64,000 bases of DNA from Kiritimatiellia bacterium (GCA_030744755.1 JASLPY010000009.1:45786-109785), one strand, 5' to 3'. Shown: positions 43,521 to 52,575, counted from the first letter of the stretch. Numbers and translations are program-made. The notes: generated by a model not told the origin, from the sequence alone.

Positions 43521-43905
43521 AGAATCTCAACCACCCGCGCCCCAGCGCTGGAGCTCCCGAGGTCACGGAGGTTAGATGGAAGGAGGGGACTTGGGCTCCG
43601 GGGATGTTGCATGAATCTGGCGGAATGCTCCCCTCTCCCCTTCATTCCTTGACCCAGATTCATGCAACGTCTGCCATTTGAGAAAGATGAGAGAGATGCT
43701 GCGTGTAAGCGATTCACTCTTCCCTCTCCTGAGGCAAACGCGCCATGAACTTGACGATGGTTTGCCGCAACTAGTCAGACACAAGTCACAAGATGGCACA
43801 ATGAACCATCGTCAAATTCATGGCGCCCGTAAGCTGCGTCTCCTCTTTCCCTCTAACCTTCGTGTCCTCGGGAACTCCAGCGCGGGAGCGCGGGTGGTTG
43901 AATCT
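43521..43905. repeat. nested palindrome cluster, second locus
   Basis: Outer arms of about 55 bases (43523-43580 and 43848-43903, about 85 percent complementary, each with an AACCACCCGCG / CGCGGGTGGTT core and a GAGCTCC/GGAACTCC block) enclose two further inverted repeats: one beginning TTGCATGAATCTGGCGG (43607-43628 with the shorter partner CCAGATTCATGCAA at 43654-43667), and one of 23 bp with one mismatch, GCGCCATGAACTTGACG (43740-43762 and 43804-43826). The same two inner kinds lie side by side inside different outer arms at 25926-26280. The gap 43420-44011 holds no gene. Confidence 0.85.
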
Positions 43906-43959
43906 TCCCTCTTTGAGACGGTGGCAAGTGGCGGGAGAACCCACCCCGTCCTTCGGGCA

Positions 43960-43980
43960 CCCCTCCAAGGAGGGGATTTT
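43960..43980 (+). terminator. terminator-like hairpin in repeat CCCACCCCGTCCTTCGGG
   Basis: CCCCTC-CAAG-GAGGGG followed by ATTTT, directly after the block CCACCCCGTCCTTCGGG. It reads on the + strand, where no gene ends nearby, so it may be part of a mobile repeat rather than a working terminator. Confidence 0.3.
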
Positions 43981-44011
43981 GGAGTAGGCTTTCGATAGGC
44001 TCGTGGGTTTT

Positions 44012-44788
44012 CTACTCGTCTCCAGGGTGACCGAGGGCGTGGGATATCTTTCTGCCGGTCTCCACGAGGAGGGGGCCGAGTTTTTCGATCAGTTCTTCGA
44101 GCGTGTAGTACAGTTTGAACACGGACAGGCCTGCGGCGCCGGCTACCTTCGATTCGTGGTCGAAAATTGGTACGCCCAGACACAGAAGACCGTCCATGTA
44201 CTCTTCCTTGTCCAAGGCATATCCTTTGCCGGCGACTTTTGAGAGTTCCTTTTTGAGTGCAGCCTTGGAGCAGATCGTATTCTTCGTCATCTTTTTCAGG
44301 CCTTCTTTCGCGAGCCTGTCGACAAGGCTCCCTTTCGTATGTGCGAGGATTGCTTTGCCCGGTGCCGAACAGTGCATGAGTGAGCGTCTGCCCGGCATGC
44401 CCCCCACCCTTATATCGCCGGTACCTTCAAGCTGCTCGACGCAGAGTATCCTGTCGACATCCAGAACCCCCAGGTAAGTCGTCTCCCCAGTCTTCTCCCA
44501 AAGCTCGCGCAGCGGATTCATGGACGCCACCACGATGTCCATCTTCTTGACCAGTTTGGCAGTGTGGTGAAATGGCTTCAGGCTCATCACGTACTTGGGC
44601 CCATTATCGTGTTCCACGATCCAGCCTTCGTCCTGCAATGTGCGTAGAAGCCTGAAGACCATGTTCGTGTTCAGTCCCAACTTCTGCGCTATCTCCGTTA
44701 CGCCTAGAGGTGCCTGGCTGTCGCACAACAATTCGATAACACGTATGCCTTTCCGGATAGCAGGAACGTCGTATGAAGTTTTAGCCAT
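44012..44788 (-). CDS. IclR family transcriptional regulator
   Basis: 258 residues. The N-terminal winged helix (VTEIAQKLGLNTNMVFRLLRTLQDEGWI, residues about 27-55) and the C-terminal ligand-binding domain (TYLGVLDVDRILCVEQLEG, RSLMHCSAPGKAILAH, YALDKEEYMDGLLCLGVPIFD, GAAGLSVF) are both complete. The ATG follows the permease stop directly, so it is the last gene of the sugar operon that starts at 52545. It probably senses a sugar intermediate and controls that operon; a possible operator lies at 52576-52595. Confidence 0.93.
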   Translation of the reverse strand: MAKTSYDVPAIRKGIRVIELLCDSQAPLGVTEIAQKLGLNTNMVFRLLRTLQDEGWIVEHDNGPKYVMSLKPFHHTAKLVKKMDIVVASMNPLRELWEKTGETTYLGVLDVDRILCVEQLEGTGDIRVGGMPGRRSLMHCSAPGKAILAHTKGSLVDRLAKEGLKKMTKNTICSKAALKKELSKVAGKGYALDKEEYMDGLLCLGVPIFDHESKVAGAAGLSVFKLYYTLEELIEKLGPLLVETGRKISHALGHPGDE

Positions 44789-45760
44789 TTACAGCCTGCT
44801 TTCTCTTTCAAGTTTCCTGATTCTCTTCTGCCGGTAGTACTGGTCCGCCAAGACGCCAATCAAGATGACGGCACCAATCACGGAGTAGTTAAGAGAGCTG
44901 GGAATCCCCAGGAGGTTGACGAGATTCTGAAGCACCTGGAGAAGGGCCGCGCCGATTACGATTCCTATTATCGATCCCTCCCCTCCCCTCAGGCTGCACC
45001 CGCCCAGTACCGCTGCGGCAATTCCCCAGAGCTCGTAGAAGTTCCCGTGAGATGACGGTGTTATTGAAGGCGTGTAGAAAGCGAAGAGTATTCCGGAAAT
45101 ACCGACCAGGAAACCGGATACGACGTAGGCACTGGCGATGACCAGGTTTGAGTTTATCCCGGAATACCTTGCTGCTTCTTCGTTCTTCCCGACTGCGAAA
45201 AGATACCGGCCATAGACAGATCGGTGAAGAAGGAACCACATGATCACGGCAATGATCACCAGCAGGACGAACGGCATCGGGACCCCGGCAACCTTGCCGT
45301 TTTCCATCCATTTGAGCAACACGAACCCCCCAGCCTCGGCATCGCCGAATCCCTTGTTCGTATCCTCCGCGATATACCGGGCAATCCCCCTGTAGAAGAG
45401 CAGTCCGCAAAGCGTGACGATGAATGGAAGAAGTTTTGTCCTGATTATCAGAAGGCTGTGAAAGGCGCCAAGTGCCATAGGGACAAGAATGGCCGCCGCC
45501 GCGGCAAGCTGCCAGGGCCAGTTCCATTCCCTCAGCATCATCGCAAGCAAGACACCCGTCAGTGCGAATATCGAACCGACCGAAAGATCTATGCCCCCGG
45601 TGATTATTATCATCCCTATCCCAATACTGAATATTCCATAATTGCCGATACGCTCGGCCATATTCTGCATATTGACGACTGACAGAAACCTGGGGTTCAA
45701 GATCGACACGACAATGCAGACGACCAGGAACAATATACCAATGCCCATTTCTTTTTTCAT
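44789..45760 (-). CDS. sugar ABC transporter permease (RbsC-like)
   Basis: 323 residues, about eight to ten hydrophobic segments. The conserved GMIIITGGIDLSVGSIFAL and the later GNFYELWGIAAAVLGGCSLRGGEGSIIGIVIGA belong to the ribose/xylose-type permease family. With the upstream ATPase and binding lipoprotein it forms a complete importer for a monosaccharide or small sugar. A 149-base gap with a 23-bp hairpin separates it from the ATPase gene. Confidence 0.93.
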   Translation of the reverse strand: MKKEMGIGILFLVVCIVVSILNPRFLSVVNMQNMAERIGNYGIFSIGIGMIIITGGIDLSVGSIFALTGVLLAMMLREWNWPWQLAAAAAILVPMALGAFHSLLIIRTKLLPFIVTLCGLLFYRGIARYIAEDTNKGFGDAEAGGFVLLKWMENGKVAGVPMPFVLLVIIAVIMWFLLHRSVYGRYLFAVGKNEEAARYSGINSNLVIASAYVVSGFLVGISGILFAFYTPSITPSSHGNFYELWGIAAAVLGGCSLRGGEGSIIGIVIGAALLQVLQNLVNLLGIPSSLNYSVIGAVILIGVLADQYYRQKRIRKLERESRL

Positions 45761-45821
45761 AAGGCTCTTTCGCGAGTTTCCCGGGTCATGTTAACGATCA
45801 TTACTCCTCCAGCCAATCTGG

Positions 45822-45884
45822 GCGGCGGAGGCCCGCCGCGCTCCATGCCGGGCACTCTTCTGGAGCGCGGCGGGCCTCCGCCGC
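45822..45884. repeat. 23-bp perfect hairpin in the ABC operon
   Basis: Arms 45822-45844 and 45862-45884 are exact reverse complements (left begins GCGGCGGAGGCCCGCC and ends GCGCTCC). The 17-base loop is ATGCCGGGCACTCTTCT. The same element, inverted, lies at 48512-48575. Confidence 0.9.
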
Positions 45885-45909
45885 ATCTTTTCACAATGCA
45901 TTCTCAATC

Positions 45910-47442
45910 TCATGCCACGACCTGCTCTTTCAGGTCTCTGCCGACGGCCAATTGCATGATATTGTCTTCAGTGCAATCTGACCTGTCGAGGACACCGGTT
46001 ATTCTTCCTTCATGCATCACCGCCACCCTATCGCTGACGTTGATGATTTCTTCCATGTCGCTGCTGATCATGATCACTACAACGCCCTGTTCCGCCATGT
46101 CGCGCATCACTCGGTAGATCTCCGCCTTGGCGCCGACGTCTATTCCCCTGGTGGGTTCGTCGAAAATGATCACCCTCGGTTTCATGGAAAGCCATTTTCC
46201 AAGAACCACTTTCTGTTGATTCCCGCCGCTGAGATTGATCACGGGGGTCTCGGTGCCGGGAGCCCTGATATCCAGGGCCTCCATCTGGAGTTGAGCGACC
46301 TCCGTTTCCTTGTCCCTCAGGATCAACCCGCATCTCGAGTATTCCATCAAGGACGGGAGCGTGATGTTCTCCCTGACCGTCATATCGGTCACCAGGCCCG
46401 TCAACCTGCGGTCTTCCGGAACCAGGTAGATCGCGTGATCGATCGCATCGCGTGCACTGGAGATAGGGATAACCTCATCCCCGATGGAAACTTCGCCCGT
46501 TGAAAACGTATCAAGGCCGAACATCGCCTCCATGATCTCCGTGCGGCCGGCGCCCACAAGACCGGCAAAGCCCAGTATCTCTCCGCGAGCCGCATCGAAC
46601 GAGACCTCCTGGTTCGGATAGGCCCCCGAAGTGACACCGCGTGCCTTGAAGTATCCGGATTCTCTTTTTCCGCCGGGTTCAACATAGAAGCTACTGATAT
46701 CGCGGCCGACCATCAGGTTGACCATGCGGTCGTGGCTTATCTCGTCTTTGTCCAGGGTGCCCGCGTTCTTCCCATCACGAAGACCGACGACCCTGTCGGC
46801 AATCTCGTTCAGTTCACTGAGCCGGTGCGAGATGTAGATGATGCTCACACCTTGTTCCCGCAGTTCACACACCAGCCCCAGAAGCGTTTCCGTCTCAGTG
46901 AGCGTAAGGCTGGATGTCGGCTCATCCATAATCAGTATCCGCGCGTCAAGAGAGAGCGCCTTCGCAATCTCCACCATCTGCCGGTGGGCTATCGACAGGT
47001 CACCTACCAGGGCCGACGGAGAAATATCCAGGTCGAGTTTATCGAGAAGAGATTTGGCCATGGCGTTGATCTTTTCGCGATCGATCAATCGCATCACACC
47101 CCGGCGCGGTTCACGCCCAAGGAAGATATTTCCAGCCACATCGATGTTCTCGAGGACATTGAGTTCCTGGTGGATAAACCCGATACTGTGACCCATGGCA
47201 TCGGAAACCGAACTGATTGACACGGGGCGATTGTCTATCAGGATGCGGCCCTCGTTGGGCGTATAGATGCCCCCCAGGATCTTCATCAGCGTGGATTTAC
47301 CGGCCCCGTTTTCGCCTATGAGCCCAACGACTTCTTTTTCGTAGACCTCGAGATCAACCGCGTTCAGCGCGACCACGCCGGGGAATACCTTGGATATCCC
47401 CTCCATCCGGAGTAATGGATTCCGTTCCCTGTTGTCGTTCAT
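45910..47442 (-). CDS. sugar ABC transporter ATP-binding protein, double domain
   Basis: 510 residues with two ABC modules, as in RbsA/MglA. Module 1: Walker A GENGAGKST, signature VGDLSIAHRQMVEIAKAL, Walker B ILIMDEPTSSL. Module 2: degenerate Walker A GLVGAGRTE, signature INLSGGNQQKVVLGKWL, Walker B VIIFDEPTRGID. This is the usual asymmetric pattern of monosaccharide importers. It follows the binding-protein gene by 26 bases. Confidence 0.96.
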   Translation of the reverse strand: MNDNRERNPLLRMEGISKVFPGVVALNAVDLEVYEKEVVGLIGENGAGKSTLMKILGGIYTPNEGRILIDNRPVSISSVSDAMGHSIGFIHQELNVLENIDVAGNIFLGREPRRGVMRLIDREKINAMAKSLLDKLDLDISPSALVGDLSIAHRQMVEIAKALSLDARILIMDEPTSSLTLTETETLLGLVCELREQGVSIIYISHRLSELNEIADRVVGLRDGKNAGTLDKDEISHDRMVNLMVGRDISSFYVEPGGKRESGYFKARGVTSGAYPNQEVSFDAARGEILGFAGLVGAGRTEIMEAMFGLDTFSTGEVSIGDEVIPISSARDAIDHAIYLVPEDRRLTGLVTDMTVRENITLPSLMEYSRCGLILRDKETEVAQLQMEALDIRAPGTETPVINLSGGNQQKVVLGKWLSMKPRVIIFDEPTRGIDVGAKAEIYRVMRDMAEQGVVVIMISSDMEEIINVSDRVAVMHEGRITGVLDRSDCTEDNIMQLAVGRDLKEQVVA

Positions 47443-47468
47443 GTCTGGAATTTGCCCTGTTCTCAGTG

Positions 47469-48452
47469 CTACTTGCCCAGAACGTTTGCCAGTTCTGCCT
47501 TGAAGGCATCAACGTTCTCTTTCTTGACGGCCTTGGTTGGGACGATGATCTGCTTGTTTTCCGGGATGGCCGACTGATCGCCGTTCAGGTAGTCGATCAT
47601 CAGCTTCATGCCCTGGTAACCGAATTCGAAAGGTTGCTGGACTATTGTGGCGTGGATTTCGCCGCTTTTGACTCCGGCCAGAGTTTCTTCGTTCTCATCG
47701 AAACATACAATCTTGACCTCTCCGACCTTGTCGCGGGACTTGATCGCACTGCGTATCGCCGGGCCGTTGTAGCCAAACAAGCCCACCAGGCAGGCCACAT
47801 CCGGATGCTTGGTAAGCGCATCGAGTGCGTTGTCTTTTGCCCGAATCGCATCACCTCCGTCTGTCCTGACACCTGCCACCGTGATGTTACCTCCGGCAAT
47901 GGTCTTCGTGATCCCTTCGAGTCTCTGCCTCGCATTCAGTGGTTCCAGGCCCCCGACAAACAGCATGATCTTTCCGCCTTCGGGGATAGCTTCCTTGATC
48001 ATCTCGCCCGCCTGTCTTCCCGCAGCCACGTTGTCGGTGCCGATATAACATGCCCGCTTGCTTTCCGGGGCATCGCTGTCGATCGTGAACAGAAGGGTTT
48101 GTGCAGCCGCTTCGTTCAGCATCTCGGTCTGGTTGGCCGGATCGACGGGACTGATGGCCACCCCGTCCACGCCACGGGCCAGGAGATCGTCAAGCACTCG
48201 TTTCTGTTCGGAGGCAGTTGCCTCGGAAGGAATCCTGAAATCGAAGACAAACGTCCCCAGGTCTTCTTCCGCCTTCTCGCAGCCTCTCCTGGCTATCGTC
48301 CAGTAGTTGTCGGCATTGATCGTGAGAAAGGCGAGTTTCAGTTTCTTCTGCCCGCCCTCCGTACCTTCCTGGTCATTCTTCTGTCCGCATCCGGAAACGA
48401 GAAAAGCCACGGATACCGCCATCGCCAACATTACACACATCACCCGCTTCAT
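47469..48452 (-). CDS. sugar ABC transporter substrate-binding lipoprotein
   Basis: 327 residues from the ATG at 48452, which has AGGAGGTG before it; the frame extends further upstream only through a repeat hairpin. The leader MKRVMCVMLAMAVSVAFLVSGC ends in a lipobox, so it is membrane-anchored. The body is a type 1 periplasmic-binding/LacI-like fold (LAFLTINADNYWTIARRGCEKAEEDL, GVDGVAISPVDPANQ, VGGLEPLNARQRLEGI, VCFDENEETLAGVKSGEIHATIVQQP). It should bind a small sugar for the importer. Confidence 0.95.
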   Translation of the reverse strand: MKRVMCVMLAMAVSVAFLVSGCGQKNDQEGTEGGQKKLKLAFLTINADNYWTIARRGCEKAEEDLGTFVFDFRIPSEATASEQKRVLDDLLARGVDGVAISPVDPANQTEMLNEAAAQTLLFTIDSDAPESKRACYIGTDNVAAGRQAGEMIKEAIPEGGKIMLFVGGLEPLNARQRLEGITKTIAGGNITVAGVRTDGGDAIRAKDNALDALTKHPDVACLVGLFGYNGPAIRSAIKSRDKVGEVKIVCFDENEETLAGVKSGEIHATIVQQPFEFGYQGMKLMIDYLNGDQSAIPENKQIIVPTKAVKKENVDAFKAELANVLGK

Positions 48453-48511
48453 ACCGCACCTCCTGTGGATTGAGATCTTTCCGTCAAGAATTCCATCCCC
48501 CATTGCCCTGT

Positions 48512-48575
48512 GCGGCGGAGGCCCGCCGCGCTCCAGAAGAATGTGTCGGCATGGAGGGCGGCGGGCCTCCGCCGC
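48512..48575. repeat. 23-bp hairpin, inverted copy of 45822-45884
   Basis: Arms 48512-48534 and 48553-48575 pair with one mismatch. The loop AGAAGAATGTGTCGGCAT is close to the reverse complement of the loop at 45845-45861, so the two elements are the same unit in opposite orientation. It lies between the RpiB-like and binding-protein genes. Confidence 0.9.
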
Positions 48576-48589
48576 ATCTCCGCACATTG

Positions 48590-49231
48590 TTATCCTTTAG
48601 TTCCGTCAAGACGTTCGTTCAAAGCCTTCTTCAATTCACCGTCATCAATACTGCCCACGTCGATCAAGTCTGGAACACCGGGATATGACAGAACGGGGCC
48701 CACCACTGAGTCGTCCAACTCCCTTATTATGTCCGCAAATGGTTTGTGCACGGTTGAGGAAACACTCGATAGTGTTGTGCGGCTCTGTCCCTGCGATTCC
48801 TTGCGGTGCGCCGGGTACCCGCATCCTATCTCCACGGAGAAGAAACGGTCGAAAACAAATCTCAGGTTGACGTCCCCTGCCCAGCCGTATTCGAAATTGA
48901 GCGCGAGGGAGAGACAGTTTCCGCCGTTGATCTGGCCGAACAGCCAGGCGTCAAGGGGACTTGTTATAAGGCCGCAGAACACGCCGGGATACTGCATCAC
49001 CGAGTTGAGATATCCCTGCCCTGTCCCGCAACCACCGACAACAAGGTCTACTTTTTTCAGCTCCAGCAGCAACGCAGAGAGCAGTCCGGTGTGAATGTAG
49101 GTCATCTCCGGGCTGGCGCCGGTCTTCGTCATCCCCGCGTTGATTATCGTATGCCCTCTTCCGTCAAGGGCCGACAGGATGTCGGCATTCTTGTCGGCAG
49201 CACTTGTTTCATTGATTACGGCTATCCTCAT
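48590..49231 (-). CDS. RpiB/LacAB family sugar isomerase
   Basis: 213 residues, longer than ordinary RpiB (about 150). The N-terminal part follows the RpiB/LacAB fold: MRIAVINETSAADKN, GHTIINAGM, DLVVGGCGTGQGYLNSVMQYPGVFCGLI and INGGNCLSL. The GCGTG motif occupies the place of the catalytic-loop GSGIG of RpiB. About 60 extra C-terminal residues are poorly conserved. In this operon it probably interconverts an aldose and ketose feeding the split transketolase. Whether the substrate is phosphorylated cannot be told. Confidence 0.85.
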   Translation of the reverse strand: MRIAVINETSAADKNADILSALDGRGHTIINAGMTKTGASPEMTYIHTGLLSALLLELKKVDLVVGGCGTGQGYLNSVMQYPGVFCGLITSPLDAWLFGQINGGNCLSLALNFEYGWAGDVNLRFVFDRFFSVEIGCGYPAHRKESQGQSRTTLSSVSSTVHKPFADIIRELDDSVVGPVLSYPGVPDLIDVGSIDDGELKKALNERLDGTKG

Positions 49232-49292
49232 CGACGATCATTCCCTTCCCGCATTTTGCTGTCCAACAACACCCCGGCGGAATGCCTCTAAC

Positions 49293-50228
49293 CTACACAA
49301 AGGCCTTCGCGGCTTCCACGATGTTCTCGCTGTTCATCCCGTAAGCGCTGAATATTGCTTCGTTGTCGCCGGACTCGGCGAACCTGTCCTGGAAGCCGAG
49401 CCGTTTCAGCAGGCAGGGGGCTTCATCGGTCAGGACCTCCGAAATGGCGCCGCCGAGGCCGCCTATGACGCTGTGGTTCTCGATGCTCAGTATCTTTCCG
49501 AAATCATTCGAAGCCTTGACGATCGCCGTCCTGTCTATGGGTTTGATCGTCGGCATGTGGACCAGCCTGACCCCTATGCCCTCCTTCTTGAGCTGCTCTG
49601 CGGCGACAAGCGCCTTGGGAGTCATCATGCCCGTGGAAATAATGGCAAGATCATCGCCCTCATGCAGCACGTACGACTTGCCGATCTCGAGCACGTGGTC
49701 CTCGCCGAATATCACCGGCACTGGATCCCTTACCGTTCTAAGATAAACGGGCCCCTCGAAGTCCAGGCAGGCTTTCACCGCGAGCTTCGTCTCCATCGGG
49801 TCGGCGGGCACGACCACCACCATGTTGGGCATGGCGCGCATGACGGCGATGTCCTGCACTGCCGCATGGGTTTTGCCGGCGCGGCCGGTGGGAAGACCAC
49901 CATAGGCCCCGTTGAGTTTCACGTTCAGTTTCGTCTGAGCAACGGAAACGCGAACCTGGTCAACAGCTCTCTTGGCGAGAAACACCGCGAACGTTGAGAC
50001 CATCGGCATCCAGCCGGTGGTAGCCATGCCGGCCGCCGAACAGACCATGTTCTGCTCGGCAATGCCCATCTGGTAGAACCTCTCGGGGTATGCCTCGGCG
50101 AACAGCTGCGTCCTCGTGGACGGCGAGACGTCGGAATCGAATACCAGCAGTTTCGGATAGTCCGGCGCAAGATCCCTCAGGGCTTCACCGAAACTCACTC
50201 TTGGTGCAATCATGTCGCCTATATTCAC
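49293..50228 (-). CDS. transketolase C-terminal subunit
   Basis: 311 residues carrying the Pyr and C-terminal domains of a split transketolase. Visible motifs: RFYQMGIAEQNMVCSAAGMATTG (cofactor-activating Glu), AKTHAAVQDIAVMRAMPNM and GDDLAIISTGMMTPKALVAAEQLKKEGI. The GTG start overlaps the stop of the N-terminal subunit (GTGA) and AGGAG lies just before it, so the two subunits are translated together. Confidence 0.93.
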   Translation of the reverse strand: MNIGDMIAPRVSFGEALRDLAPDYPKLLVFDSDVSPSTRTQLFAEAYPERFYQMGIAEQNMVCSAAGMATTGWMPMVSTFAVFLAKRAVDQVRVSVAQTKLNVKLNGAYGGLPTGRAGKTHAAVQDIAVMRAMPNMVVVVPADPMETKLAVKACLDFEGPVYLRTVRDPVPVIFGEDHVLEIGKSYVLHEGDDLAIISTGMMTPKALVAAEQLKKEGIGVRLVHMPTIKPIDRTAIVKASNDFGKILSIENHSVIGGLGGAISEVLTDEAPCLLKRLGFQDRFAESGDNEAIFSAYGMNSENIVEAAKAFV

Positions 50229-51052
50229 TGGGCGTCTCCTGGCGTGAGCTCGGACATAGCCTGTTCAAACTGCTCGTCGTTGGGTGGAATGCCGTGCCAC
50301 TGCCAGCGTCCTTCCATGAACGAGACACCCTTGCCTTTTACGGTGTGGGCGATGATTACTACCGGGCCGTTATCTGACATGTCCCTGGCGCGTTCCAGCG
50401 TTTCAACAACGGCGGCCATGTCGTGCCCGTCACATTCCAGGACATCCCAGTTGAACGCCTTCCACTTGTCTGCCAACGGCTCAATGTTGAGTGCGTCACT
50501 GGTGGTTGCGGAAAGCTGGACCTTGTTGCGGTCGAGGATCACTATGAAGCGTTTGATCTTGTTCGAGCCGGCGTACATCGCCGTCTCCCAGACCTGTCCT
50601 TCCTGGGCTTCTCCGTCGCCCAGCAAGGCGTAGGTATAGTAGCTGTCACCATTGGCCTCGCCGCCCATGGCAATGCCGAGGGCCGACGATACGCCCTGGC
50701 CTAGGGATCCCGATGACATGTCCACGCCTGGAGTGAGCTTCATATCCGGATGTCCCTGGAGAATCGATCCCATCTGGTCGAAGGTGTCCAGGATCTCCTC
50801 AGAGAAATAGCCTCTCTTGTAAAGCGTCGTGTAATAACCGGGGGTGCAGTGCCCCTTGGATAGAACGAACCTGTCGCGATCAGGCATGTCGGGATTCTCC
50901 GGATCAATGTTCATAATCCGGAAATAGAGAGCGGTCAGTATCTCGGCGGCCGAAAGCGATCCCCCAAGATGGCCGCACTGCGCCTTGTGCACGATCCTGA
51001 TCATCTTGATGCGCGTCTCTGCTGTGATGGCTTCGAGTTCAGGTATGTCCAT
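50225..51052 (-). CDS. transketolase N-terminal subunit
   Basis: 275 residues from the ATG at 51052, 8 bases after the stop of the aldehyde dehydrogenase gene. It carries the thiamine-diphosphate-binding domain: AQCGHLGGSLSAAEILTALYF, RFVLSKGHCTPGYYTTL, GSLGQGVSSALGIAMG and YALLGDGEAQEGQVWETAM (GDG-N motif with metal Asp), then DRNKVQL. Together with the next gene it makes a two-subunit transketolase, common in archaea and in some sugar-specific bacterial operons. Confidence 0.94.
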   Translation of the reverse strand: MDIPELEAITAETRIKMIRIVHKAQCGHLGGSLSAAEILTALYFRIMNIDPENPDMPDRDRFVLSKGHCTPGYYTTLYKRGYFSEEILDTFDQMGSILQGHPDMKLTPGVDMSSGSLGQGVSSALGIAMGGEANGDSYYTYALLGDGEAQEGQVWETAMYAGSNKIKRFIVILDRNKVQLSATTSDALNIEPLADKWKAFNWDVLECDGHDMAAVVETLERARDMSDNGPVVIIAHTVKGKGVSFMEGRWQWHGIPPNDEQFEQAMSELTPGDAQ

Positions 51053-51060
51053 TCTCGTGC

Positions 51061-52545
51061 TTACCCTTCCTCTCCCCAGTAGCGCTCCGTCACGATCTTC
51101 TCCTCGGTAAAGAAGTTGATCACCGACTTGCCCTGCGCCTTGATGTCCGAGTACAGGGAATCCTTCATGCCGCCGAAAGGCAGGTAGGCCACGGGCGCTG
51201 GTATGCCCACGTTGATGCCTATCATGCCGCACTCGGTTTCGAGTTTGAACCGGCGGGCGTAGTAGCCATTCTGCGTGTAGATCGAGGCCCCGTTTCCGTA
51301 TTGGTGATCATTGATGATCTTGATCGCCTCGTCCAGGTCGGCGGCCTTGAGGATAACAACCACGGGGCCGAATATCTCCGTCCTGTGTATTTCCATTCCC
51401 GGTTTGACGTCCGTGAACACTGTCGGACCAATGAAGTGGCCCTTCTCGCAGCCTGGCACGGAAACGTTTCTTCCGTCCAGGGCCAGGGTGGCGCCCTCGT
51501 TCACCCCGGTTTCGATCATGTCCTGTATGAACGCTTTTGACCTGGCGGAGATCACCGGGCCCAGAACCATGGCTTCATCCGCCACCGCGGGGTCGAGCGG
51601 GTCGCTGATAAGTACCTTCTTCGATGCGGCGATGAATTCGCGGCAAATGGTTTCGTACATGGCATCGCCAACCCCGACGATAGCCGAGGCCGCCATGCAG
51701 CGCTGGCCGGCGCAGCCGTAGCAGGAGGTGATCATGTTGCGGACGACTTCGCTTACCTTCGCGTCCGGCATGGCGACCAGGTGGTTCTTTGCTCCGCCCA
51801 TGGACTGGCACCGTTTGCGCGCAGCGGCGCATTTCTCCATAACCAGCCCGGCGACCCGGGATGATCCAACGAAAGAGACCCCCTTGATGACGGGGTGGTC
51901 CAGGAGTGCTTCGACCACCTGCTTGTCGCCGTGCACCATGTTGAAAACGCCCGGGGGCAGTCCGATCTGATCGATGTATTCCGCTATAAGGTTGAACGTG
52001 CGGGGGTCCTGTTCTGATACTTTCAGAACGACGGTGTTACCCGTGGCCAGGGCGTAAGGCAGGAACCAGAAGGGAACCATGGCGGGGAAGTTGAAAGGAG
52101 ATATTATCGCGAACACCCCTACGGGCAGGCGCAGGGTCTCTCCATCAATGCCATCCGCACACCCGACGACCTTATCGCCCTGCTGAAGTGTCGGCATGCC
52201 ACAGGCAACTTCGGTATTCTCAAGGGCCCTCTTGACTTCCGCGGCAGCGTCGGGAAGGGATTTGCCCATTTCCTCAACAAGTACTCGCGAAATGTTTTTT
52301 TCGTTTTGCTTCAGGAGCTCTACCAACTTGTAGAGAGATTTGATGCGCCTTGATACGGGAGTCGAACTCCAGCCGGGAAACGCCTGTCGGGCCGCGGACA
52401 CGGCAGCATCTACGTCGGCTTCCGTTGAGAGCGGCACGGACCCGAGTATCGCGCCGGTGCTGGGGTTTTCGATCTCCAGGGAGTCTGACCCCGCGGCTTC
52501 AACCCATGCCCCATTAATGTAGTTCTTCAATCTTTCAGCACTCAT
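51061..52545 (-). CDS. MmsA-family aldehyde dehydrogenase
   Basis: 494 residues from the ATG at 52545 (AGGAGA upstream). Aldehyde dehydrogenase motifs: SPFNFPAMVPFWFLPYALATGNT, FVGSSRVAG, catalytic Cys in YGCAGQRCMAAS, EIFGPVVVILKA. The C-terminal GMIGINVGIPAPVAYLPFGG and ARG-rich cofactor features are those of CoA-acylating methylmalonate-semialdehyde dehydrogenase (MmsA/IolA). No other inositol or valine catabolism gene is nearby, so here it more likely oxidises a C3 aldehyde made by the transketolase. First gene of the eight-gene operon. Confidence 0.9.
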   Translation of the reverse strand: MSAERLKNYINGAWVEAAGSDSLEIENPSTGAILGSVPLSTEADVDAAVSAARQAFPGWSSTPVSRRIKSLYKLVELLKQNEKNISRVLVEEMGKSLPDAAAEVKRALENTEVACGMPTLQQGDKVVGCADGIDGETLRLPVGVFAIISPFNFPAMVPFWFLPYALATGNTVVLKVSEQDPRTFNLIAEYIDQIGLPPGVFNMVHGDKQVVEALLDHPVIKGVSFVGSSRVAGLVMEKCAAARKRCQSMGGAKNHLVAMPDAKVSEVVRNMITSCYGCAGQRCMAASAIVGVGDAMYETICREFIAASKKVLISDPLDPAVADEAMVLGPVISARSKAFIQDMIETGVNEGATLALDGRNVSVPGCEKGHFIGPTVFTDVKPGMEIHRTEIFGPVVVILKAADLDEAIKIINDHQYGNGASIYTQNGYYARRFKLETECGMIGINVGIPAPVAYLPFGGMKDSLYSDIKAQGKSVINFFTEEKIVTERYWGEEG

Positions 52546-52575
52546 TGTCTCTCCTAAAAAAAAGATTCCTTTTGG

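Noticed and set aside
47415..48473. 352-codon open frame on the plus strand
   Set aside because: It is antisense to the sugar-binding lipoprotein, which has a lipobox, ribosome site and family motifs.
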